Source: Glomus cerebriforme
Lineage: Eukaryota; Glomeromycota; Glomeromycetes; Glomerales; Glomeraceae
Assembly: GCA_003550305.1 (NCBI GenBank)
Contig: QKYT01000095.1
Coordinates: 1 to 44,868, forward strand
Length of the DNA stretch: 44,868 nt
Reading direction: 5' to 3'
Shown here: in pieces, positions 1-10,949 of the stretch
Numbering within the stretch: the stretch's first letter is position 1
Layout: every line of letters starts with the position of its first letter
Notes under the pieces: model-generated
What the model was told of the DNA's origin: nothing
Database searches by the model: none
What the model saw: the letters and a program-made list of their open reading frames with translations, nothing else
Translations under genes and position numbers: made by a program

Positions 1-560
1 TACAAAGTGCCTGCATAAAAATATAATAAAAATGAGTATAGCTTCATGAATATTTAAGCTAGCTTAATGAAAATTAATATATGAATAGTTTCATACCTGT
101 TGAACAACTTTACTTAGTCTTTAAGAACGCGTTTACTTAATCATATCTTCCAAACAATTTTACTTAGTTTAGTAAAAGTGTTTCCAAAGTATTGAAAAGT
201 TTCTAAAAATAAAAAAAACGCGCTTATTAAAAAAAACATTCAAATAAAAAAATATTTCTACATGCTGCAAACAAAACTTTTTTAAAGAAGAAAGGGAAAG
301 AGAAAGGAAAGTAGTTTATCTTTGGAGTGTACTGTGTACCTGTGTGGCTGTGTCAGTAAGCGATAAACAAATAAATCAGTGGTCGTGCCACTATCACGTG
401 GGGGAACAGGATACCCCCTGGAACAGGTTAAGATTCCCCCTTATTTTTTGATCTGTTAAATGTTATTACCTTGTGTAATGCTTTATTTATTCTCACAAAT
501 TTCACAGAACTCGTTTCATTCTACTTTTTTTACCTTTTACTATCTCGTACTTTACCAACA
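1..560. other. Spacer upstream of the thioredoxin-fold gene
   Basis: No reading frame of interest. The stretch is AT-rich. A more GC-rich patch near 385-440 contains a CACGTG core next to a G run and a later C run, which may be promoter sequence for the gene starting at 561. This is inference only; no TATA box or start site can be fixed. Confidence 0.5.
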
Positions 561-980
561 ATGTCATTTCGACTAAATATTGCACTACCAATTTTAACGT
601 TGATTTATAATCCAGCGTGCAATAAATGCAACAAAACATTGTCAATTCTTCATAAGGTATTAGAACAACACCCAGATGCATTTAAATTGGATATTTTAGA
701 TTATCAAAAACAACCACCTACTAAGGATCAATTACGAAATATCGTTCAATATCTTAATATTGAAAATGATTTAAATAAAATTTTACGAAATGAAGATGGA
801 ACGGTAAAAGAAGGAACTGGACCTAGTTCTATTCAAGAATTAACCAATCTTGTTAAAGAAGACCCTATTAAGTTACAAAGACCTATCTTGGTTGATTGGG
901 ATAAAGGTAAAGCTATCATCGCTCGTCCTGCCGAAAAAGTCGATGGATTTTTAAAGGAGTTGGGTTATTTGAAGGAGTAA
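561..980 (+). CDS. Fmp46/ArsC-like thioredoxin-fold protein
   Basis: A small redox-type protein of 139 aa in one exon. The frame is open further upstream, but the only reasonable ATG is at 561; the upstream codons read as hydrophobic leader-like sequence without an ATG. Near residue 20 there is a CNKC motif after a short beta-strand-like stretch (LTLIYNPACNKC), the thioredoxin-fold CxxC. It is followed by a PPTKDQLRNI segment and, near the C-terminus, RPILVDWDKGKAII. The PPT-DQL and RPI-VDW pattern recalls the fungal Fmp46 (DUF1687) family and ArsC-like arsenate reductases. Yeast Fmp46 is a putative mitochondrial redox protein. The substrate is unknown, and arsenate reduction is not shown. 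The cell location cannot be read with confidence. Confidence 0.8.
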   Translation: MSFRLNIALPILTLIYNPACNKCNKTLSILHKVLEQHPDAFKLDILDYQKQPPTKDQLRNIVQYLNIENDLNKILRNEDGTVKEGTGPSSIQELTNLVKEDPIKLQRPILVDWDKGKAIIARPAEKVDGFLKELGYLKE

Positions 981-1687
981 ACATAAGGAAGGAAAGAATC
1001 GTGTGAAATTATTATGAGGGATTATGAAGGAGGAATTTTTAGTTTAATAATTGGATAAATTATAATATTTTGTAGTTGCTCGATAGTCTTTATTTTATCG
1101 GTGTCACGAGTTACAAATTTATTTTTTTCTATTTTTGATTAAACTAATACATAAATAATTAAATAAAAAAGTTTGTACTTAATTATTATCGGGATCACAT
1201 TCCGCGAAACTTAGTGCAACTCTTAAAATAAATTCGCGTAATTATTTTGGGCTTGGGAAAAAAGGGAGTTTAGAGTTTATGGGGGTAAATAATCCCAAAT
1301 TTGAGGTTTGAACTAAACTAAATGGGAAAAAATTTACCCGAATACTTGGCACTATAATTTTTTATTTATTAAAAAAAAGTTGAACAAAGTAGATCCCTGG
1401 AAAAAAAACAAAGATGTAGCCAATTTGACAACATTTGATGCCAATTTTCATACTTTAATAAATAAATATTTAATTGGTTCATACTTCATACATTTTAAGA
1501 TTTCGTTAAATAAATAACTTATTATATTTGTATATTTTTTTTAAAATTGAACCTAATTTTGTTGTAAAGTCTAGAATCATAATATTTTTATTACAGTCTG
1601 GTCATTTCGACTTGAAAAAATTTCGGTATACAGTATATAAATGGTGGGAATTTTATTATTTTAACCCCACATTCTGTATCTTTAAAA
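981..1687. other. Spacer between the redox gene and the methyltransferase
   Basis: The 3' end of the first gene with several AATAAA-like signals, then AT-rich sequence. A short frame starting at 1528 overlaps the methyltransferase start and looks like chance. No RNA gene was seen. Confidence 0.5.
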
Positions 1688-2730
1688 ATGGGAAATTGTA
1701 TGAGAAAACATCATCGAGCAGATAATGATGAAGATTCTAGCAATCTTAATAATGCTAATAATGGGACATCATCATATAAATATATTGATGGTAGAAAATA
1801 TATTAACATAGAGAATTGTGAATACCCGTTACCAAATGATGATGAAGAAGTGAATAGATTACAATCACAACATTATCTTTACAGATACGCGTGGGGAGGA
1901 AATTTTTCTAGTCCGATAGAAGAATTACTTTGCAACAGTAACGGCAATGTTACGATTCTTGACGTGGGGTGTGGTCCAGCAACATTTCTGCTCGAAATGG
2001 CTTCAGATTATCCTCAGGTCAACTTCATTGGAATAGACGTTTGCCCTATATTCCCTTTACATATTAAACCTTCAAACATAAGATTTATACAAATGAACGT
2101 AATTAATAATAATGGATTATGTCAATTACCGTTTGATGATGATACTTTTGACTTCATTTATCTAAGATCTATGGGGTTATCATTTAAAGAAAACCAATGG
2201 TCAAATTTATTAATGGAATTATGTCGAATAATGAAAAGCGGTGGTTGGATTGAATTAATGGAATGCGATTTACAATTCCAAAACGAAGGCGAAATTTCTA
2301 CGAAATTGAATAAATCAATTTTTTCCCTTTTAAATTCTTTGTATATAAATCCAACAATATCTCAACACTTACCACAGTTACTTTCAAACACGAATCTCTT
2401 AATAAATTTAAAACGACAACAATTACTTATTCCGTGCGGTTCTTGGGGTGGAAGATTAGGTGATATGGTAATTATTAATATTCATTCTACACGATAAATT
2501 ATCTACACTGAGTATTTATTAATATATGCATACTTTTTTTTCTCGAAAATTTACATTAGGCTAAAGACAATATCATTGCGTTCTACAGATCTATTAAACC
2601 TTTGATACAGCCCGTAATGGATATAAATGATAAAGAATATAAAAAATTGTGTTCTGAAATAACTGATTCTGAAATTAATTTACATAAATCTTGTATGAGA
2701 TCCACCAGATTTTATGCACAGAAAATATAA
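1688..2730 (+). CDS. SAM-dependent methyltransferase with acylation-like N-terminus
   Basis: A class I S-adenosylmethionine methyltransferase. Two exons: 1688-2467 and 2560-2730, with a 92-bp intron (GTAATT..TTAG) in phase 0, giving 316 aa. The second exon restores the family C-terminus (IIAFYRSIKPLIQPV...RSTRFYAQKI) that is lost if translation reads on into the intron. Motif I (ILDVGCGPATFLLEMA) lies near residue 95, the acidic residue after the second strand is in GIDVCP, and LPFDDDTFDFIYLRS and IMKSGGWIELME match motifs II-III. The first ten residues, MGNCMRKHHR, fit dual N-myristoylation and palmitoylation (Gly2, Cys4, basic tail), so membrane tethering is plausible; that is inference. 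The methyl acceptor is unknown. Fungi carry many paralogues of this type, some LaeA-like. Confidence 0.85.
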
Positions 2731-3066
2731 ATTTATTGTATGTAATAATAATAAATGAATTGAAACTTAGTGATCAACTCGGATAAATTAAATAACATGT
2801 GAAGAACATTCATTCAAGGGAATGAAGGGATTCCGCAATTGGTCGGAAAAATACATTGTGATCATTAACAAATAAAAAAAAAAAAGATTATACAACCTCC
2901 TTACATTCTTTTTTATATATATTTGTCAAAGATCTGATAACCCGTGATATCTGATATGTTTATGTTATCTATATTTGGTGGGTTTTTTTCATATAATACT
3001 TTAGATTTTTTTTCCCTTTCTTTTTCTCTTTAACTTTCTACTTTTTTATTTTAAAAAAAAAGAAAC
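2731..3066. other. Spacer before the FAR-17a/AIG1 gene
   Basis: AT-rich sequence with a long T-rich run just before the next ATG (about 3007-3060). No gene or RNA was recognised. Confidence 0.5.
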
Positions 3067-4038
3067 ATGAGTAAAATTTACCAATTAGTACTTCATGCAC
3101 TTGGAATCGCCTCTTTTAGCTATTCTTTTTCTATCTTACATTCCTTGAGCAAAGGTGAAAGTTTTTTTTTTTCAATTCACGGTATGTATGTTATATATAT
3201 CTTAGGGAATTTTTTTTCAAAACATTAACAACTGCTTATTGTTTAGTATTTGACAATAGTTGGATTACTATTTTCCTTGATCGCTTTTATTTTTGCGCTA
3301 TTATATGATTTATTCTCTTCTGTTAAAAGTAAATACATATCATAACTGGTTTTTTTTTTATTTTAAAATAACTAAAAATAATATGCATATATTTATTTAT
3401 TTAGTAATATCTTTCTTGAAGAATTGGTTTATGGTTATTGCTGTACCATTGGAAGGATTGATTTCTATTTTATATTGGGGAATCCTAATTTATGATGAAA
3501 AGTTATTATTTGATAAACCAAGGTATTATTTATAACGATATCATTGATATCATTCCACAAATATATTTATTTTTTCTAATCTATTACTTTCCTTTTTTTC
3601 CGATGTTATAGATTACCAATATTAATTGATTTAGGATTTCATTTAATTCCGGCGATTTGTTTGTGGACAGATTTTTTATTTTTCACAAAGGAATTTAGAA
3701 AATCTCATTCACATATATTTTATTTACTTTTATTTGCTTTCTCTTATGCTGTTTGGATACAATTTTATTTTATTAAATTTGGTACTTGGCCCTATCCACT
3801 TTTATCTAAATTGGAATCACAACAACGTGTTGGTTTTTACTTCGCCTGTTTTGCTTTATGTACTGGAATTTATCATATGGGTACGTTAATTATTTTATTC
3901 TTATATTAGAGAAATTTTCTATTAATTTAAAATTTTTTTTTTTTTTTCAAAAAATATATATATACAGGCGCGTTTGTTCATACAATTTTTAACAAAAGTT
4001 TGCCTGTCCCAACTAAACAAAAAGATAAAGCATTATAA
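3067..4038 (+). CDS. FAR-17a/AIG1-like multi-pass membrane protein
   Basis: A polytopic membrane protein of about 220 aa in the FAR-17a/AIG1 family. Human AIG1 and ADTRP are threonine hydrolases that cleave fatty-acid esters of hydroxy fatty acids. Proposed exons: 3067-3181 (end uncertain), 3247-3328, 3405-3522, 3612-3880, 3968-4038. Exons 2-5 join in a consistent frame and give five or so hydrophobic segments. The candidate catalytic Thr is in YLTIVG and the His in LGFHLIPAIC, as in the family. Exon 1 does not join in frame at the good donor (GTATGT at 3182): it leaves one extra base. A weaker GT at 3190 would restore phase, as would a one-base difference in the T10 run at 3162-3171. The C-terminus is short and lysine-rich (KQKDKAL). 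Confidence 0.8.
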
Positions 4039-4362
4039 TAGTCATAATATAATCATAATTATAATTGTAAATTGTATTTTTAAATAATAAATATTTATTA
4101 TTGGATCTTTTAGATAATTTTTACATTGGTTTTTTCCCTTTAAATTTATTATGTAATGAACATCCCATATGTTGAGTGAGAAGAATAATATCATGTGATT
4201 GAAAATCTTTATAATCTTTTTTTATTAGAATGGGGCTATATCGGTCAATGTTTAATAAATTTCCGAGTTTATATTTATTTAGTAAACTATAGAATGAATC
4301 AGAGCGCATCAATTCCGGTAAAATGAAATATAGATTGCTCAATGAAGTTTATGTTACAACTC
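4039..4362. other. Spacer with a weak minus-strand frame
   Basis: The 3' flank of the FAR-17a gene. On the minus strand 4121-4342 stays open for 73 codons, but no domain is recognised, and it ends next to a fold-back element. I do not call it a gene. Confidence 0.35.
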
Positions 4363-4513
4363 CTCTCGATAGACCGAAGCCACGTTAAAGCCGAAGTCCG
4401 TTTATTAAAATCCCTCAATTTATCGATTTATAGTCATGAGATCGTACAAATCTTAACCATAAATCAAATTTTTTTTTTAATAAACTTCGGTTAGTGACTT
4501 CGGTTAATCGAGG
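4363..4513. repeat. Short fold-back (MITE-like) element 1
   Basis: Inverted repeat of about 40-48 bp: the left arm 4363-4410 (CTCGATAGACCGAAG ... TTTATTAAAA) pairs imperfectly with the right arm about 4475-4513 (TTTTTTTTAATAAAC ... CGGTTAATCGAGGG). Both arms carry two copies of CCGAAG in the same order. The spacer is about 65 bp. It looks like a small non-autonomous DNA element; no target duplication was defined. Confidence 0.6.
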
Positions 4514-4740
4514 GTAAATTTTGAACCGTCAGCAATTGGTTAATAGCAAAAAGTAATAACATGATTGCCTTCAAAGATCCTAAGTTTACATCATTTTTCG
4601 GAATCTGCCGCAAAGAATACTGTTTAACAATTGCGAATTTCTGATGAAGACAAGATACATTTTCAATTCTCATGATCCTAAGATCCTTCGTTCTCCCAAA
4701 AAATGTTAAATGGAGGTTCTTTCATAAGAATGCGATAACA
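4514..4740. other. Spacer between two fold-back elements
   Basis: Contains an open minus-strand stretch (4491-4673) with no recognisable product, which overlaps the right arm of the first fold-back. It is probably repeat-derived. Confidence 0.35.
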
Positions 4741-4854
4741 AACTTATCCCCTGATCGACACCATTTATACAATTTTGCGACTACACTTATACCTAACTGG
4801 GCAGTGAGTATAAGTATATTCGCATATAATTGTATAAATAGCAAGGGATAACTT
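4741..4854. repeat. Short fold-back element 2
   Basis: Arms of about 50 bp: 4741-4793 (AACTTATCCC ... ATTTATACAATT ... GCGA ... ACTTATACC) and 4804-4854, whose reverse complement begins AAGTTATCCC and contains ATTTATACAATT and ACTTATACTCA. The spacer is only about 10 bp, so the transcript or single strand could form a long hairpin. It is unlike fold-back element 1. Confidence 0.6.
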
Positions 4855-5339
4855 ATTAATAACCCATTTCTATATGTTAGCATAACCAATCAGGAAATCA
4901 TAGTGCGATAATTAACAATTAACAGGATCAAAGCATATTAGCCGCTACACTTTACTTTTTTTTATATATATATATATTTTTTTAAAAAAAAAAAATGTTT
5001 TTTTTTTTCGTTTTGTTTTTGTGGTTAGTCGGTTTACGTCAGATGATAGAAATCCTACAGAATTTCAGCCAAAAAAAAAAGAAATATATACCCAAAAAAT
5101 AACAAAAAAAATTAGCTGAAAAAAGAAAAGGAAAAAGAAATAGGATAGGAAAGTAGAAAAGAAAAATATTATTAAAAATATAAAATAAAATTATGAAATA
5201 AAAATAAATGAGAAAATATAAATAAATTAACAAAAAAAAAAACTACCATATACGCACATTAATTAAATAATTAAATAATATAAACAATACGAAAACATGA
5301 ATTTACAAAAATATTGTTAATTGTCCAATTGTTCTTTTT
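4855..5339. other. A/T-tract spacer
   Basis: Low-complexity A-rich and T-rich sequence, including a T/A palindromic run near 4976-5012. It holds the 3' flank of the minus-strand gene ending at 5340. No gene is seen. Confidence 0.5.
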
Positions 5340-7373
5340 TTATGCTGATGGAATGATATAAGCAGTAAAAGGAGGATGAATTGATTCATGAGATAAATGA
5401 GTGGGGAATGGTTCAATACTTTCTCTATATGATGGTTCAGTTTTAGCTGAACGTTTATCAGGTCTTGCACTTTTTGATCTTTTTTGTACATTTACTTCTC
5501 TCCGTAATTCAGCTGCCAATTGTGTAAATCTCCTTGGAGGTGGCTGAGGGGGATGTAGAACTGCTTTTTTACGGAGTTCCTCTTCAACCTTTGTCTTTAA
5601 TTCATCAGCTCCTAATATTTTTGAAATTACCATTGGATTTACTGCTGTTCGTTTTAACTGCTGCTCTTGATTGATAATGTCAGCATCATCTTTTGTATTT
5701 TTCTTTTTTTTATTTTTCTCGGCTTTTTCTTTTCTAAATTTAGCATTACTTCCCCTCCTTGAAAACCTACGTCTTGGTATTTTCGATGTGTTAATATCAA
5801 GAGATTGTCTATGTGTAGCAAAAACATTTCTTCCCATTATTGTGTTATCAAGTGACATGGCGACACTTTGTTCTAATAAATTTTCTCTAAATAATTGTGA
5901 TGGTCTTTTAGGTTTAGGAGCTAAAATTGATTCTACACGTTCTTGTTCTGGTTCATGCGTAGGTTGCGTAGTTTGAGAAGCAAAAACATTTCTTCCCATT
6001 GCTGTTTCATTTAATGACATAGCGACACTTTGTTCTAATAAATTTTCTCTAAATATTTGTGATGGTCTTTTAGGTTCAGGAGCCGAAATTGATTCCACAA
6101 GAGTTCGTTTTGATTTACGTGTTTTAGATCGTGGTGCAGGTGCGGGTTGTATAGGTTGTATAGGTTGAGAAGCAAAAACATTTCTTCCCATTATCGTTTC
6201 ATTAAGTGACATGGCGACACTTTGTTCTAATAAATTTTCTCTAAATATTTGTGATGGTCTTTTAGGTATAGGAGCGGAAACTGATTCTATCTGTTTTCGT
6301 TTTATCTTATTAGAACGTGGAACAGGAATAGAAGAAGTTGTTTCAGCTTTTTTAGTAATAATTTGATTTAAAGGTATAAGTGAAGCATGAAGTAATTTTG
6401 GTGGACCATTAGTAACAGGTATCCAAGGAAATCCTTTCATTATTGGACTTTGTACAAAATCATCTCCTTCCATATCTGTCGGATCGTTTGTAAAAAAAGG
6501 ATTTGATGTAGGAGCAGGTACCATTATTTCTTGTGGTTGAACTTGTCGCCTTTTATATGATTTTCTATAATGTGTAACTCCGGAACGACGTTTTGAAGAA
6601 GTTCTTCTTATTACACCATTAAATTTTCGGTCATTATTATTAAATAATTTAATATTATTAAAATCATCATGCTTAACATTATTATATATTCGAGTTTTCC
6701 TTCTTTCTTTTATCGTTTGTCCCGAATTATTGTTATTTGACGTTTTTATAGTTAATTGTCTTTTTATTAAATTATAAGTATTATTTATTTCTTTTGTTCC
6801 AAGAATTTTATTTTTGGACAAAGGAATTTTAGAAACGCGTTTTTCTGTATGACGATCATCAATTTGAACTACTTTAACGGTTGTTACAGTAATTCCTCCA
6901 AATGGTGAAAATTGATTTTCATCATTAATATAATCATCTTCATTATTTATTTCAGCTATCGGTGATATTTGTGGTGATATTATTGATGGAAAGGAAGAAG
7001 AAGGTTGTATTATCATTGAATCAGGAATTGTAGTATTTACATCCTGTACGGAATCTTCAAGATCAATATGAATATCCGAATTTTCTAAATTATTCCAATT
7101 AAGATCATATGTACCATATCTACGAGAATTTTTTTCATTGTCATCAATTTTTCTTCTTTCATCAGAAGTGAAAGATGGTAATGAAGATGACATTTCATTA
7201 GATAAATTTGTTGGTAATGAAGCCAACTTTGTTGGTAAAGAAGTTGATCTTATGTTTGGTATATTTGGTAATGAAGATAACCTTACGTTAGGTATATTTG
7301 CTGGTAATGAAGTTGATCTTGTATTAGACATATGAACAGTTTCTTTATATATCTCGTTTATTGATGGTGTCAT
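5340..7373 (-). CDS. Disordered protein with three internal repeats
   Basis: Single-exon 677-aa protein of unknown function. The frame is open to 7499, but the upstream part is Tyr/Phe-rich with the look of a 5' UTR, so I chose the ATG at 7373 (MTPSINEIYK). Residues about 15-60 hold RSTSLP/LSSLPN-type short repeats. Residues about 361-400, 422-462 and 478-519 are three copies of a roughly 40-residue unit with the core PKRPSQIFRENLLEQS, then MSLNET, then MGRNVFAS. Two linkers between copies are Pro/Gln-rich. A strongly basic segment (RRRFSRRGS ... KAEKNKKKKN, about 530-560) has an RRxS-type phosphosite and could be a nuclear signal. A PPQPPPRR motif lies near 605. No catalytic domain is visible. 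The repeat may bind a partner; that is inference. Confidence 0.75.
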   Translation of the reverse strand: MTPSINEIYKETVHMSNTRSTSLPANIPNVRLSSLPNIPNIRSTSLPTKLASLPTNLSNEMSSSLPSFTSDERRKIDDNEKNSRRYGTYDLNWNNLENSDIHIDLEDSVQDVNTTIPDSMIIQPSSSFPSIISPQISPIAEINNEDDYINDENQFSPFGGITVTTVKVVQIDDRHTEKRVSKIPLSKNKILGTKEINNTYNLIKRQLTIKTSNNNNSGQTIKERRKTRIYNNVKHDDFNNIKLFNNNDRKFNGVIRRTSSKRRSGVTHYRKSYKRRQVQPQEIMVPAPTSNPFFTNDPTDMEGDDFVQSPIMKGFPWIPVTNGPPKLLHASLIPLNQIITKKAETTSSIPVPRSNKIKRKQIESVSAPIPKRPSQIFRENLLEQSVAMSLNETIMGRNVFASQPIQPIQPAPAPRSKTRKSKRTLVESISAPEPKRPSQIFRENLLEQSVAMSLNETAMGRNVFASQTTQPTHEPEQERVESILAPKPKRPSQLFRENLLEQSVAMSLDNTIMGRNVFATHRQSLDINTSKIPRRRFSRRGSNAKFRKEKAEKNKKKKNTKDDADIINQEQQLKRTAVNPMVISKILGADELKTKVEEELRKKAVLHPPQPPPRRFTQLAAELRREVNVQKRSKSARPDKRSAKTEPSYRESIEPFPTHLSHESIHPPFTAYIIPSA

Positions 7374-8566
7374 TTCAGATAAACTATAATTATAAAAGAA
7401 TAAAACATAATAATTTATTAAGAATGTACTGCGTAATGAATCGTAAAAATAATAATAATTATAATAATAATGTACCCAGGGAAACTGAAAGGAATGCAAT
7501 TCTTTTCTTAACAGCAGTTGGAGCTGTTATTGACGTTTATTTGTCAAAACTCCCTGGAAAAATCTTTCTGCTATAAAAGACAAAAAAAAAAAACAAAGAT
7601 CAGGTTAAGGAAATAAATAAATAAATATATATTTGTATATACTTTTTTTTCAAAAATAACAAAGGATACGGAGCCAGCCAGACGTCAATAAAAGATTAAA
7701 TAAAAAGAAAATTAAAACGGACTAAATTGACAAAGAAGAAAAGAAAATATTTTTATTTTATAATAATAAAAGATTCGAAAGTTACACAAAACTTATTAAA
7801 GTTTATCATAAGTAACAAGCATGAACAATATATCAATTGCAGGGAAAAAAAAAATAAATTACGTCTTTTTTTTTTGTTAATTACTTTAAATTAAATAAGT
7901 TAACTGGATTTGCATGTTTTTATTACCTGTATGGATCATAACGTAAATTTAGACCAATAATAATCCATTTTACTTAAGATTTACACTTTATAAATTGTTG
8001 AAGATTGTAACACTTGAATTTTTTTTAATAAACAAATATCAAGTTTAAATATTAAAGATAATTTTAGCTACATTTTCAACTCATTGAATATAAAAATACT
8101 AGCAAACATTACATAATAAACAGTTACACAAGTTTTAGATTTTATTAAATGCATCTTCAAAGTTACATTAAAGTTCATCACTTTCGTAAATATCATTTAT
8201 GTCCGATATTTCTTTTTAATACATTTAAACAAGAAAGTTTAAAGCGGGGGGAAATTCTCTTTCAAAATATAGTTTCGTTTGGTAGTTAAAAAGTTTAACA
8301 ATATGGAATATTTTACGCCATTTAAGGATAACTAGAATATGTATCACATTCGAACATTGTGGTGTCGATCAAACATTGTATCTATAAATAGACATTAAGA
8401 GAAAATTTGTATGTACGAAATATTTTAAGATTGTTAAGACCCTTATCATATGGGTTCTTGCATGATTTGTAATTTAAAATTATAAAAATATTTAAATCTA
8501 AATTTTTTTTATAGAAAGGAATTTCGAAAAAAAATCAGAATCTATGTTTTATTATTGTTATTATTA
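7374..8566. other. Gene-free AT-rich spacer
   Basis: The upstream side of the repeat protein gene, followed by about 1 kb with many stops in all frames. Trinucleotide-rich stretches (TTA/AAT type) near 7440-7470 and 8545-8575. No RNA gene recognised. Confidence 0.5.
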
Positions 8567-8797
8567 TTATTTAGTGGTTTTCTTGTATTTCTTCCTCGAA
8601 TTGTTAATTATATGAGGATGAATGCTGTGTCTAACGCATGGATTTGCTCCCGCAGCAACAAGTATTTCACATGTATTACAAATATTGTAAAAATTTAATC
8701 CGCAACTTGTACTCTTTACACGGTAAGGTAAACATGTACGATTGATGTCCGTATTTATCGACCATATGTATGTTTTCGTGCTTCGCATTTGAAACAC
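8567..8797 (-). CDS. Doubtful small Cys-containing ORF
   Basis: Open minus-strand frame whose first ATG is at 8788 (MRSTKTYIWS), giving about 73 aa; the frame before it begins with GTG after a stop. It has four cysteines, two as CNTC, and a basic tail (NNSRKKYKKTTK). A second overlapping frame also starts with an ATG just upstream and stays open for about 45 codons. It may be a terminal exon whose upstream part is not recognised, or chance. No family assigned. Confidence 0.25.
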   Translation of the reverse strand: MFQMRSTKTYIWSINTDINRTCLPYRVKSTSCGLNFYNICNTCEILVAAGANPCVRHSIHPHIINNSRKKYKKTTK

Positions 8798-10949
8798 TTA
8801 ACATTGTTTCACTCATAAAATATAACGATAGGTTAATGGTTCAACCATGAACACATTTACAGTTTGTTTAAAGTTATTATCTAGAAAGAAATTATTCGTT
8901 CTATGTCAATCTAAATTCCATAAGATTTGATTTATTATTATTATTATTATTATTATTGATTTTTTAAAATTATTATACTTATTTTGATTATTCATATATG
9001 CACACATATATTTTATCTTGCAATTTCAAATCTTAATTTTAATCTTTCACAAAAAAAAAACATTAAAAAAATTTACACTAATTTTAAATAGAACGAATGG
9101 AAAATCCCATGATTACCAAAGCTAAACGTACCAATCATGATGAAATAATAGTTATTATTATGGTAAAATGCGTTCCATTTTCTACGAGAATTAAATTTGA
9201 TCATGTTTCCTGGTTATTATTGATAAAGTACAACATTCGTACAAGTAACGATATTTGAAAATGTGGTTCGTCCTTATTGTACGCACAAAATGAATGAATC
9301 AAAAGGTTAAAATTTCATTGATAAGCATCGTGACGTATTGTCTTGTTGATTCTTTTTAACTCTCATTAAATCTCGGAATTTTATTATTTTTTATGGAAAA
9401 CCCATTTTTTTGAGTTGTACAAAAATTATTAAACTTCTGGAATTGGATAAATTATGAAATTTGCTATTTCCTGATAATTTAGATGAGTCCAAGTCCCATC
9501 ATCTATGCAAAGTTTTAACATCACTATATAAATTTATAATCATGAGTGCATATAAAAATCTTTGAAATCTATTAACACTGTCTAATGTACTGTATGTCTT
9601 CATCAGTAATAGATTTTAATTTCCTAATAATCCTACTATTCTCAAAATCAATTATTAAAAATCTTGTTGATTATAATCCTGGCTGCTGACAGGCTGCATA
9701 ATCTCGATTTTTAAAAATTTTGAAATTATGAAATTGTCCCATCAGTTTATTAATGTCTTTAATCTTATAAACAAGTAAAATGTCAAAATTTCCTGAATAT
9801 CTTACTATCTGATGAAGTTTCTTAATTTTGAATCATTATCGGTAAATCAAAATTTCAAATCAAAGACTAATCAAATAACAAGTTTTTGAAATCAAATCAA
9901 TAAAAATCAAATTCAGTCATGTCAAATATTAAATTTTAAATCAAATTGCATATACATTATAAAAGATATAATAACAGAAATTTTGGCGTAATTAAAATTT
10001 GCACGTTCATGCTCTTTTTTAAATTAGAGAATAGTGAAAAAGTAATACATTTAGTAATCATATCCTAAGGCAAATAATAATTTATTGCATATGGACCGGT
10101 GGGGTAAACCTCCTAAAAATATTAGTTAATGATCATATTCCCTCCAAGAATTATTAACTCCTGATATGATAATAAAAACTAGCTAAACTATAGCAGATAA
10201 TAGAGTTTTTAATATCAATTTATCATAAGTCATAACAGATAAGCGAAATATAATTAAAAGTATTTTCTAAAATTGATGATTTACGCTATAGCCAAATGGG
10301 ACTGCGCCAAATTCTGATTATGTGCTAAATTGTGATTTGTAATATAAAGTAATAAACGAACTATAAAAAAACTAAATAAATTTTTTAAAATCTATAGTTA
10401 AATGTAATTAATAAAAGAAAGTACAAATTCAGTCTAATAAAGTTTTTTAAAAAAAAAATCAATAAGAAAAAGAAAGTCTCACGCACTTAAATTCCAAATT
10501 CATTAGAAAGCATCTTATTGAAGTTAGTTTCAAGTCACCTAAAAAGAATGTACATTGGAAAAAGTACGTTTACTACGTTATTATGAATTATTATATGCGT
10601 AGTCGTAGTCACGTTGTAGAACTGTGACTACATAAGTCTATTGAGTACGTGACCATCATGTACTCGTGCGTTGTAGTCGTAGTAATTTGCTATATAATTA
10701 TACCCATAACGCGAAAAAAAAGCTGCAGTCACGTGATTGAACCTTGTGATTCAACGATTGACTAAGTGGCTTTGTTTGTGCGACAGGACTCGGTCTTAAT
10801 ACCCTCGTCGGAGGTAAAATCGTATGAATCATCTTTTGCATTGATTTTTGTATTACACAAAAAGTTTATATCAGTTACGATGTATGTATATATACCTCTC
10901 TTTTTTACTAAGCTTTTTTTTTTCACTTCAAACATATTAACCTTTTAAA
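8798..10949. other. Gene-free spacer with microsatellite
   Basis: About 2.1 kb without a supported gene. A (TTA)n microsatellite lies near 8930-8958. Near 10570-10740 a GTAGTCGTAGTCACGT-like motif recurs in both orientations, with TCACGTGA at about 10730. The short plus-strand frame at 10766-10948 has no known domain. Confidence 0.45.

Noticed and set aside
471..560. N-terminal extension of the thioredoxin-fold ORF
   Set aside because: The frame begins at a TTG codon; the first ATG at 561 fits the family start. Eukaryotic initiation at TTG is unlikely.
1528..1725. Small plus-strand ORF
   Set aside because: Overlaps the methyltransferase start in another frame, is low complexity, and has no recognisable product.
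5671..5976. Plus-strand ORF of 101 codons
   Set aside because: Antisense shadow of the repeat protein gene; Phe/Ser-rich, as expected from the opposite of Lys/Glu codons.
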